5,626 nucleotides of DNA from 2-02-FULL-38-15 sp964645555 (GTDB taxonomy: Bacteria; Patescibacteriota; Microgenomatia; Daviesbacterales; UBA10151): positions 1 to 5,626 of the forward strand of contig CAZYBP010000060.1 of assembly GCA_964645555.1 (NCBI GenBank). Direction: 5' to 3'. Made by a program: the position numbers and the translations under genes. The notes beneath the pieces are model-generated. The model made no database searches. It had not been told where the DNA came from and worked only from the letters and a program-made list of their open reading frames with translations. Numbering within the stretch: position 1 is the first letter of the stretch; each line of letters begins with the position of its first letter. Of the stretch, positions 1 to 5,626 are shown piece by piece.

Positions 1-710
1 ACTATATCTCTACATTAGGCTGGCCACAAAATAAGCAAAAATTCAGTGATTTTTGGCCGGGTACACAAGTTGCTGGAAAAGATAACTTAAGACAGCAATC
101 TGCCATGTGGCAAGCAATGCTATTGTCAGCAAAACTACCTTCCTCTAAAGAAATTATTATCCATGGCTTTATTACCAACAATGGACAAAAGATGAGTAAA
201 TCCTTGGGAAATGTAATTCATCCTTATGATTTAGTAAAAAAATATGGTACAGAAGCAGTTAGGTTTATTATCGGCAAAGAGTTAAATACTTTTGAAGACA
301 GTGACATTACTTTAGACAGAATAAATGAAAGTTATAACGCCAATTTGGCTAATGGTTTAGGAAATCTAATATCTCGGGTTGCAAAACTTTGTGAGCAGAA
401 TAATCTAGAGGTATCAAAATCTACCGAAGATTTCGACCCTAAAATGACAAAGTTTTTAGATGAGTATAAATTCAATGAGGCTCTGAGTCATATTTGGAAA
501 GAAATTTCCGATGCTGATAAGAAAGCAAATGAGGAAAAACCTTGGGAATTAGAGGGTGAAAAAGCCAAGGAAGTTTTGTTAGACTTAGTTAGAAGAATAC
601 AACATATAGCTTTTAATCTTCAACCATTTCTTCCTGAAACTGCAGAAAAAATTCTTAAACAATTCTCCGGGCAAGTAAAATCTGCACCCCCGCTTTTCCC
701 CAGAATTTGA
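1..710 (+). CDS. metG: methionyl-tRNA synthetase, 3' part (N-terminus outside window)
   Basis: This is the C-terminal 235 residues of a class I methionyl-tRNA synthetase, the cytoplasmic enzyme that charges tRNA-Met with methionine using ATP. The reading frame is open from base 3, well upstream of the first ATG at 105, so the gene begins outside the window and 105 is not its start. The segment before that ATG already matches the family (FWPG, then VAGKDNLR). The catalytic KMSKS loop lies at 189-203 (visible residues 63-67), followed by LGNVI. The helical anticodon-binding domain follows, with the conserved NANLANGLGNLISR stretch and a KPWEL motif. The protein ends at the typical LFPRI, with no C-terminal EMAPII-like tRNA-binding domain, so this is the short form. 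It stops at TGA 708-710, 4 bp before tatD. Family assignment is very secure. Confidence 0.97.
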   Translation, partial: YISTLGWPQNKQKFSDFWPGTQVAGKDNLRQQSAMWQAMLLSAKLPSSKEIIIHGFITNNGQKMSKSLGNVIHPYDLVKKYGTEAVRFIIGKELNTFEDSDITLDRINESYNANLANGLGNLISRVAKLCEQNNLEVSKSTEDFDPKMTKFLDEYKFNEALSHIWKEISDADKKANEEKPWELEGEKAKEVLLDLVRRIQHIAFNLQPFLPETAEKILKQFSGQVKSAPPLFPRI

Positions 711-714
711 ATAT

Positions 715-1578
715 ATGCTAGTTGATACACACGCTCATTTGTATTGGGAAAATTTTCAGCAAGATTTTGATGAAGTTATTAATCGTTCTCTTGATGTCGG
801 AGTAACTACCATCATTAATGTAGGAGTCGATGTAAATCTATCAAAAAGGGCAGCCGAACAAGTAAAAAATGAGTTAATAAACTATCCTAAATTAAAGACA
901 TATTCTACGATTGGTATTCATCCTCATGAAGCTACAAAATATAGCTCTGATAAATCCATACACGAAGATATAACACAACTCGAGAAACTATATCAATCAC
1001 AACCAGATCAAATTGTAGCAGTTGGAGAGTGTGGATTGGATTATTTTTTGCAGGAAGAGTATATGAAACTTCCAGATGGTACTCCCCTTTCCAAAAATCA
1101 AGTTAAGGCCTTACAAAGAAGGTTATTTCAATCTCAAATTGAATTGGCAAGAAAGCTTAATTTACCTTTAATTGTCCATATTCGGGATGACCGCTCTATA
1201 GACCCTAATCATATTGAGGCTTGGAGTGAAATTTTTGATTTAATTGGCAATCATCCCACTATCTTACATTGCTATAGTGGCTTACCAGAAACTACCAAAA
1301 AAGCAATTGATACTCCAAATGTTTTAATATCTTTTGCTGCAACGGTCACCTATCCCAAAAATGAGTATTTGCAAGAGGCTGCCAGAGTTTTACCTTTGGA
1401 GAAAATAGTTTTAGAAACTGACTCCCCTTTTCTATCTCCCCAATCCAAAAGAGGCCAAAGAAACGAACCAGCCAGTATACGAGAAATTGCCCAGCTAATT
1501 GCAGGCCTAAAAAGCCAATCTTTAGAAGAAATCGCCCGTCAAACTACAGAAAATGTTAAAATAGTATTCAATCTTTAG
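715..1578 (+). CDS. tatD: TatD family metal-dependent hydrolase / deoxyribonuclease
   Basis: This 287-residue protein is a complete TatD-family amidohydrolase-fold enzyme. Family members are soluble metal-dependent DNases, with roles proposed in DNA repair and turnover. All the expected metal ligands are visible: H6 and H8 in DTHAHL, E105 in VGECGLDY, H155 in PLIVHIRD, H185 in ILHCYSG and D236 in LETDSPFL. The GIHPHE motif is at 67-72. Length is a little above the roughly 260 residues usual for the family. The extra residues lie mainly between GLDYF and the next helix (about 112-130). The ATG at 715 places the DTHAH motif at the very N-terminus, as is normal, so the start is well supported although no Shine-Dalgarno sequence precedes it. 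The gene follows metG by 4 bp, an adjacency also seen in Bacillus (metS-yabD). The exact substrate in this organism is not shown by sequence. Confidence 0.95.
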   Translation: MLVDTHAHLYWENFQQDFDEVINRSLDVGVTTIINVGVDVNLSKRAAEQVKNELINYPKLKTYSTIGIHPHEATKYSSDKSIHEDITQLEKLYQSQPDQIVAVGECGLDYFLQEEYMKLPDGTPLSKNQVKALQRRLFQSQIELARKLNLPLIVHIRDDRSIDPNHIEAWSEIFDLIGNHPTILHCYSGLPETTKKAIDTPNVLISFAATVTYPKNEYLQEAARVLPLEKIVLETDSPFLSPQSKRGQRNEPASIREIAQLIAGLKSQSLEEIARQTTENVKIVFNL

Positions 1579-1592
1579 AGTAAAAACATCTC

Positions 1593-3371
1593 ATGCGTAT
1601 ATTATTAGTTTTCTTTATTGGATTTCTGGCCTTTTTTTATATATCAGAAGTTTTAAAACGTTTACTTAAAAGGGTCAGGTATTCTGTGTTTGGAGTTATT
1701 TTTACTTTTGCCGGTTTAATAACCGGTTTTTTTGGCCAAAACTATCTGACAAATGGGTTAAATGTCTTAACCGCCTTTTTCTTAATCGGGTCTGGATTGG
1801 GAATTCTTATTCACCATCTTCTATCTCAGCGTTTTATCTTCTTTGAAAGACCGGAAAGAGAATTTGTATTAAGACATGAAAGTGCCTTTGAAAGAATGCT
1901 GGAAATCTTACCGGGTTTAACCACTTGGTTTGCTCTAACCTCACCTATCTGGCTTTCGTTTACTCTACCATATGCCGTAGCCTACTTAATTTTAATTGCC
2001 GATGTTTATTGGTTGCTGACTGCTTTAAGAATCGGAATTCTAATTATCATTGGTTATAAAAAGATGGACAAAGCTCAAAATATAGACTGGTTAACACTTC
2101 TTAAGGAGGACCATCCTCAAAGTTTGGAAAAGTATTATCAGCTGATTTTAGTCCCTACTTATAAAGAAGCTTTATATATTTTGTCTCCTACATTTAATGC
2201 CTTAACAACATCAAGTTATCCTAAAAACAAAATACTTTTGGCAGTTGGCTTTGAAGAAAGAGATGATCCAGAAAAAATAAAACAAACATTAAATTATTTG
2301 AAAAAAAATATTGAACCGAAAATCGCAGGCGTATTTAGTACCATTCATCCATATAACTTACCAGGAGAAGTAGCAGGCCAAGGTTCCAATAAAAACTGGA
2401 TGATAAGCCACCTCATACCGCAGTTGAAGGAAAAAGGCATAAAGGTAGAAGATGTATTTGTTACTACATTGGATGCCGATTTTGTGATACATAAACAATT
2501 TTTAGCCGGAGCATTACACAAATACCTTTCTCTGCCTGAAAAAGAAAGAGACAAAAGAACTTTTACGGGGGTATTTTTATACCACAATAATTACTGGCAA
2601 ACCCCTACACCGATGAGACTGATGGCGGCCGGTACCTCATTTTGGCAACTGGCTGAAATGGTGGGCTCTGATAAATATATGAACTATTCATCCATGTCGA
2701 TTTCTTTAAAAGCTTTGCTGGATATTGGTGGCTGGATTCCTGATAAAGTTAATGATGATAATGGTTTTTATTGGAAAGCTTATTACCATTTTAACGGTGA
2801 CTATAAAGTTGTTCCTCATTTTCTACCTATCTCTGCAGATGCCGTACAAGATACTACCCTACTTAAAACTTTCCAAAATCAGTATTTCCAAATTAAAAGA
2901 TGGGCTTACGGTGTAGAGCATATTCCCTTTATTGTCAAACAATACTTCCAACAAGAAATGGATTTTTGGGATAAAACAGATAAGTTACTATTTAAGTTAT
3001 GGGGAGATCTAAAATGGGGATTCCTGGCAATTTTTGTCACTTTTGGCTCTCTGTTTATTCCATTGGTTAATCCAAATTTTAAAGAATCGGTCCTATCAAT
3101 AAACTTACCCATAGTTTCATCCTGGATCCTGACTGCTGCCTTTTTTGGATTATTCGCTACTATTTTTGTTCATGAAAAAACTGTCCCAAAACGACCAAGA
3201 AGATGGGGAATTTTTCGAATAATCTGGTCATATATCCAATGGCTTTTGGTACCTATTATTTTAATCACTATTTCTTCTTTACCGGCCATAGATGCTCAAA
3301 CTTCTTTGATGTTTGGCAAGAAATTAGAATTTAGAGTTACTACTAAGACTAGACTATTAGAAGAAGCATGA
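1593..3371 (+). CDS. membrane-embedded family 2 glycosyltransferase
   Basis: This 592-residue integral membrane protein has a GT-A glycosyltransferase domain of the GT2 type, related to cellulose and hyaluronan synthases. Hydrophobic segments lie near 2-19, 31-50, 56-75 and 108-153. The cytosolic domain follows, with LVPTYKE (186-192), the nucleotide-sugar/metal DxD motif D294-A-D296, a probable acidic catalytic motif NDD (387-389) after GGW, and QIKRW (433-437), which fits the QxxRW signature. Further hydrophobic segments lie near 474-492, 508-526 and 546-565, and a tail with AQTSLMFGKK and a VTTKTR end is typical of this group. It probably transfers sugars from a nucleotide-sugar donor to a lipid or growing glycan at the membrane. 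Donor and product cannot be read from sequence, and QxxRW alone does not prove processivity. It starts 14 bp after tatD with only a weak AGAG upstream, and its TGA overlaps the next start codon. Confidence 0.92.
   Translation: MRILLVFFIGFLAFFYISEVLKRLLKRVRYSVFGVIFTFAGLITGFFGQNYLTNGLNVLTAFFLIGSGLGILIHHLLSQRFIFFERPEREFVLRHESAFERMLEILPGLTTWFALTSPIWLSFTLPYAVAYLILIADVYWLLTALRIGILIIIGYKKMDKAQNIDWLTLLKEDHPQSLEKYYQLILVPTYKEALYILSPTFNALTTSSYPKNKILLAVGFEERDDPEKIKQTLNYLKKNIEPKIAGVFSTIHPYNLPGEVAGQGSNKNWMISHLIPQLKEKGIKVEDVFVTTLDADFVIHKQFLAGALHKYLSLPEKERDKRTFTGVFLYHNNYWQTPTPMRLMAAGTSFWQLAEMVGSDKYMNYSSMSISLKALLDIGGWIPDKVNDDNGFYWKAYYHFNGDYKVVPHFLPISADAVQDTTLLKTFQNQYFQIKRWAYGVEHIPFIVKQYFQQEMDFWDKTDKLLFKLWGDLKWGFLAIFVTFGSLFIPLVNPNFKESVLSINLPIVSSWILTAAFFGLFATIFVHEKTVPKRPRRWGIFRIIWSYIQWLLVPIILITISSLPAIDAQTSLMFGKKLEFRVTTKTRLLEEA
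1711..1733 (+). terminator. terminator-like hairpin with T-tract inside the GT2 gene
   Basis: CCGGTT (1711-1716) and AACCGG (1721-1726) form a perfect 6-bp inverted repeat around a TAAT loop, followed at once by seven T residues (1727-1733). This is the layout of a short intrinsic terminator. It lies about 120 bp into the glycosyltransferase gene and encodes residues 40-47 in a hydrophobic segment, where Gly-Leu-Ile-Thr-Gly-Phe-Phe could produce it by chance. The stem is short, so it may act only as a pause or attenuation site, or not at all. Confidence 0.3.
3368..3371 (+). other. ATGA stop-start overlap between GT2 and small membrane protein
   Basis: The TGA stop of the glycosyltransferase (3369-3371) shares bases with the ATG of the next gene (3368-3370). 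This 4-bp overlap is the classic arrangement for translational coupling. A purine-rich AGAAGAAG just upstream (3360-3366 region) is the only ribosome-binding-like sequence. The overlap suggests that the two membrane proteins are made together. Confidence 0.8.
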
Positions 3372-3709
3372 GATTAAGAAACACAGGTATAACAAAATAT
3401 TGGTTTAATCTAATCCCGCCCCTGCTAGCCATAGTTATCGCTCTTTTTATCTTAATGTTAAACAAATCCTTACCGCCTAAATTACCACTATTATATTCAT
3501 TGTCTTGGGGAGACCCTCAGTTAGTTAGTTCTCAGCAATTGTTTATAATCCCAAGTATTATCGTTTTAATTACTCTTGTGAATCTAATCCTGACATGGCA
3601 ATTACACCCCTCGCAAATTTTTTTCAAAAGGATTTTGCTTTTTTCCTCACTTTTGGTAAGTGTTATTCTGACCATTACATTTTTTAAAATAGTATTCGTT
3701 TTCATCTAA
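3368..3709 (+). CDS. small three-helix membrane protein of unknown function
   Basis: This 113-residue, strongly hydrophobic protein has three predicted membrane segments, near 12-31, 58-77 and 88-112, with a basic N-terminus (MRLRNTGITK). Between helices 1 and 2 is a loop with LPPKLPLLYSLSWGDPQLV (35-53). This Leu-Pro, Tyr-Ser and Trp-Gly pattern recalls the loop of DUF1648-like membrane proteins and, from memory, of uncharacterised small membrane proteins in CPR genomes. Neither resemblance was checked. No catalytic motif is visible. Its start overlaps the glycosyltransferase stop (ATGA) and its TAA is 4 bp before the WecA-like gene, so it is embedded in the glycan module. A role as a partner or stabiliser of the neighbouring membrane enzymes is a guess from position. 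The gene itself is likely real, given the overlap, its coherent topology and the absence of a competing frame. Confidence 0.82.
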   Translation: MRLRNTGITKYWFNLIPPLLAIVIALFILMLNKSLPPKLPLLYSLSWGDPQLVSSQQLFIIPSIIVLITLVNLILTWQLHPSQIFFKRILLFSSLLVSVILTITFFKIVFVFI

Positions 3710-3713
3710 AATT

Positions 3714-4763
3714 ATGCAATTTTTATTTGCTGCCATTACTTCTTTCTTCATAACAACCTTTGCTATCCCACCCACAATTATCTTTGCCAAGCGGTTCAAA
3801 CTTTTAGATAATCCCCTACTCAGACCTCATCCTGCCCATACCCAGCAAAGAACTGTACCACGAGCTGGAGGATTGGCAATTTATATTGGGCTTTTAGTGG
3901 CAATTCTATTTTTTACGTCTTTGAACCAATCTACTATCGGGATTTTAGCCAGCTTAACAATCCTTTTGGTAATAGGGCTTCTAGATGACCGTTATCAAAA
4001 CCTCTCCCCGTATCTCCGTTTAATCAGCCAATTTTTAGCAGCAATTATCTTAGTCTTGTCGGGCGTTGGTATAAATTTTATTACTAATCCTTTAGGTGGA
4101 ATTATTCATCTGAATAATTTTCAACTAGTACCTCAACTTTTAGCGGTTATCTGGATAGTCTGGGTAATGAATATGATTAACTGGTCAAAAGGAGTGGATG
4201 GGCAAATGCCCGGAATAGTTACAATTGCGGCTATTGTGTTGGGATTACTTTCTTTAAAGTTAAATCATCCACAAGCTCTTGATCAAATAAACGTAGCAAA
4301 ATTATCCTTTATTACAGCCGGGGCTTCGGCTGGCCTGCTAATCTTTAATTGGCATCCAGCAAAAATTTTTCCCGGTTTTTCGGGCTCAACCATCCTAGGT
4401 TTTATGATTGCGGTCTTGGCTATTTTGTCCGGAGCAAAACTGGCAACTGCTGGCTTGGTGTTACTCATTCCGGCCACTGACTTTACCTACACTTTTATGC
4501 GAAGGGTTCTGCATGGCAAATCCCCTGTTTGGGGAGACCGTGGGCATTTGCACCATAAGTTGCTCGAACAGGGTCTAACTCATCAACAAATCTCCTTGTT
4601 TTACATTTTTGGATCTGTTATCTTAGGGTTTATTGCTTTAAGTTTATCCTCCCAAGGTAAACTGTTTGCAGCGAGTTTAGTTGCGGCAATTTTATTAGGA
4701 GCTATACTATGGCTAAATTTCTTTGGGGGCTTATCAAAGCAGTCCGACCCAAGCAGTGGATAA
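3714..4763 (+). CDS. MraY/WecA/TagO-like polyprenyl-phosphate sugar-1-phosphate transferase, variant active site
   Basis: This 349-residue polytopic protein has about ten hydrophobic segments and belongs to the glycosyltransferase 4 superfamily. Members move a phospho-N-acetylamino sugar from a UDP-sugar to a polyprenyl phosphate, starting cell-surface glycan synthesis. Visible family signatures are D32-N with a downstream VPRAGG (48-53), GLLDD (88-92) with the paired catalytic aspartates D91-D92, NMIN followed by GVDG (153-163), KIFPGFSGS (217-225) and GDRGHLHHKL with H278, H280 and H281. Two positions depart from the usual consensus. The NxxNxxDGxDG motif has K159 in place of the first Asp (D162 is kept), and the usual MGDxGS motif reads PGFSGS, with F222 in place of Asp. 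It is therefore either a divergent active subfamily or an altered enzyme. No Shine-Dalgarno site precedes the ATG. The last 55 bp overlap the next gene. The specific substrate is unknown, so no symbol is given. Confidence 0.9.
   Translation: MQFLFAAITSFFITTFAIPPTIIFAKRFKLLDNPLLRPHPAHTQQRTVPRAGGLAIYIGLLVAILFFTSLNQSTIGILASLTILLVIGLLDDRYQNLSPYLRLISQFLAAIILVLSGVGINFITNPLGGIIHLNNFQLVPQLLAVIWIVWVMNMINWSKGVDGQMPGIVTIAAIVLGLLSLKLNHPQALDQINVAKLSFITAGASAGLLIFNWHPAKIFPGFSGSTILGFMIAVLAILSGAKLATAGLVLLIPATDFTYTFMRRVLHGKSPVWGDRGHLHHKLLEQGLTHQQISLFYIFGSVILGFIALSLSSQGKLFAASLVAAILLGAILWLNFFGGLSKQSDPSSG
4697..4701 (+). promoter_or_regulatory. Shine-Dalgarno site AGGAG for the UbiA-family gene
   Basis: AGGAG lies 7 nt before the ATG at 4709, an ideal spacing, and sits inside the coding sequence of the WecA-like gene. 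It fixes the downstream start at 4709. It is the only strong Shine-Dalgarno sequence seen before any gene start in the window, which suggests that this gene can recruit ribosomes independently as well as by coupling. Confidence 0.75.
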
Positions 4764-5626
4764 AAAATTTTGCAGTTTTTGCAGCGCTAATATTCTCCGG
4801 AAATTTGCTAGATCGAGCAAGTCAGATAAGGACGCTGGAGGCTTTTGGTTTATTTTGCATTTTCTCCTCAGCTACCTATTTACTAAATGATGTTTTTGAT
4901 ATCGACCGAGACAGGCTACATCCTTTCAAAAGCAAACGTCCTATTGCCTCCGGACTAATTCCTGTTCCTTTAGCTGTGGGGTTGGCTCTGTTTTTGATTA
5001 TTGTCTCTTTGCCAGTTGCCTATATCTTGTCTCCCTCTTTTTTCCTGGCAGCTTTAGCCTATTTAATATTACAGCTTTTTTACTCCAGCTACTTAAAACA
5101 AATTATTTTACTTGATGTACTGGTTATTGCTGCCGGTTTCGTCTTAAGGGTATATGCGGGGGTTTGGACTATAGATGCCCATCTAAACGTCTGGTTTTTA
5201 CTGTCTGTTTCTTCTTTCGCTCTCTTTTTAGCTATCGGAAAAAGACGCTCCGAACGAACGCTAATGGAGGCTCAAGCTGCAAAACATCGGGAAACTTTAC
5301 TACATTATCCTGAGAGTCTGTTGGATAGCCTAACCGGTATGTTTGCCACCTCAGCTTGGTTAACTTATGCTTTTTTCGCTTTTCTACAACCACCTATTCA
5401 TGCCCGAGAAGCTCTTTCGTTTTTACTGGGGGGATTTGAATTACCTTTTGGTGAGGCCAAGTATTTAATGGCTACAGTGCCGATAGTAATTTATGGAGTA
5501 ATGAGATATTTATATATTATCTATGAGAAAAAAGAGGGAGAATCACCTGAAAGAGTTTTGTTATCCGATCAACCCTTACTTTGCACAGTACTCATTTGGT
5601 TAATTTTAGTCATAGGCATAGTTTAT
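4709..5626 (+). CDS. ubiA: UbiA-family prenyltransferase, probable polyprenyl-phosphate phosphoribosyltransferase (3' end outside window)
   Basis: The frame is open from ATG 4709 to the window end, 306 codons with no stop, so the protein is nearly complete. It is a polytopic UbiA-fold membrane protein. It carries RPKQWIKN (13-20), the first Asp-rich motif NDVFDIDRD (60-68, fitting NDxxDxxxD), then HPFKSKRPIASG (71-82), YSSYLK (125-130) with D136, FVLRVYAG (144-151), AIGKRRSE (175-182) and, near the end, PERVLLSDQPLL (280-291). The HPxKxxRPIASG, GKRRSE and LLSDQPLL features match the decaprenyl-phosphate phosphoribosyltransferase branch (mycobacterial Rv3806c type) better than quinone or haem prenyltransferases. 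Such enzymes transfer 5-phosphoribose from PRPP to polyprenyl phosphate, a precursor of arabinofuranose donors. The start is set by AGGAG 7 nt upstream and by the conserved N-terminal motif. Its first 55 bp overlap the preceding gene. Substrate assignment is inference. Confidence 0.9.
   Translation, partial: MAKFLWGLIKAVRPKQWIKNFAVFAALIFSGNLLDRASQIRTLEAFGLFCIFSSATYLLNDVFDIDRDRLHPFKSKRPIASGLIPVPLAVGLALFLIIVSLPVAYILSPSFFLAALAYLILQLFYSSYLKQIILLDVLVIAAGFVLRVYAGVWTIDAHLNVWFLLSVSSFALFLAIGKRRSERTLMEAQAAKHRETLLHYPESLLDSLTGMFATSAWLTYAFFAFLQPPIHAREALSFLLGGFELPFGEAKYLMATVPIVIYGVMRYLYIIYEKKEGESPERVLLSDQPLLCTVLIWLILVIGIVY

Noticed and set aside
105..107. ATG as a start codon for the first gene
   Set aside because: The frame is open to the window edge and the residues before this ATG already match conserved MetRS sequence, so it is an internal methionine.
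708..717. TGA at the end of metG read as a sense codon, as in some CPR lineages
   Set aside because: The protein ends exactly at the family's usual LFPRI end, and another TGA ends the GT2 gene in an ATGA overlap. Standard-code reading fits throughout.
2345..2587. 80-codon open frame on the minus strand inside the GT2 gene
   Set aside because: It lies wholly opposite the conserved DxD region of the glycosyltransferase, has no recognisable motif and shows no ribosome-binding site that I can see. It is a shadow of the real gene.
2725..2916. 63-codon plus-strand open frame in another frame of the GT2 gene
   Set aside because: It is contained in the GT2 gene across its conserved NDD motif and ends just before QIKRW, with a low-complexity hydrophobic translation typical of an AT-rich shadow frame.
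2906..3112. 68-codon minus-strand open frame inside the GT2 gene
   Set aside because: It is antisense to the QIKRW region, with no motif and no supporting context.
4370..4385. Possible hairpin CCCG/CGGG around a T-rich loop, which might be a terminator
   Set aside because: The stem is only 4 bp and no T-tract follows on the plus strand. It lies in a conserved coding motif.
4283..4477. 64-codon minus-strand open frame inside the WecA-like gene
   Set aside because: It is antisense to the conserved PGFSGS region. The forward translation is clearly the real one.

Overview
The window holds one unbroken run of six plus-strand genes with almost no non-coding DNA. It starts inside a methionyl-tRNA synthetase gene and ends inside a UbiA-family prenyltransferase gene. 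The DNA is AT-rich and uses the standard code: TGA ends two of the genes and Trp is TGG. The short MetRS without a C-terminal tRNA-binding extension, the tight packing, the scarcity of Shine-Dalgarno sites, and the sequence style of the GT2, small membrane protein and WecA-like genes suggest a member of the Candidate Phyla Radiation (Patescibacteria, perhaps Microgenomates). This placement is by recall and inference and was not tested by a search.

Layout: metG 3' part (1-710), tatD (715-1578), a membrane family-2 glycosyltransferase (1593-3371), a small three-helix membrane protein (3368-3709), a MraY/WecA/TagO-like polyprenyl-phosphate sugar-1-phosphate transferase (3714-4763), and a UbiA-family gene resembling decaprenyl-phosphate phosphoribosyltransferase (4709-5626, open at the window end). 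The junctions are 4 bp, 14 bp, a 4-bp ATGA overlap, 4 bp, and a 55-bp overlap. I see no room for an internal intergenic promoter, so one transcript is likely.

The first two genes are housekeeping (tRNA charging and a TatD metal nuclease), an adjacency also known in Firmicutes. The last four look like an envelope glycan module. Two of them (WecA-like and UbiA-like) should load phosphosugars onto a polyprenyl phosphate carrier, one (GT2) should transfer sugars at the membrane, and one is a small membrane protein of unknown role. The points most worth a second look are the WecA-like protein, which lacks two acidic residues normally conserved in its superfamily; the pairing with a possible pentofuranose-donor enzyme; a terminator-like hairpin inside the GT2 gene; and the long WecA/UbiA overlap, which contains the only strong Shine-Dalgarno site seen.
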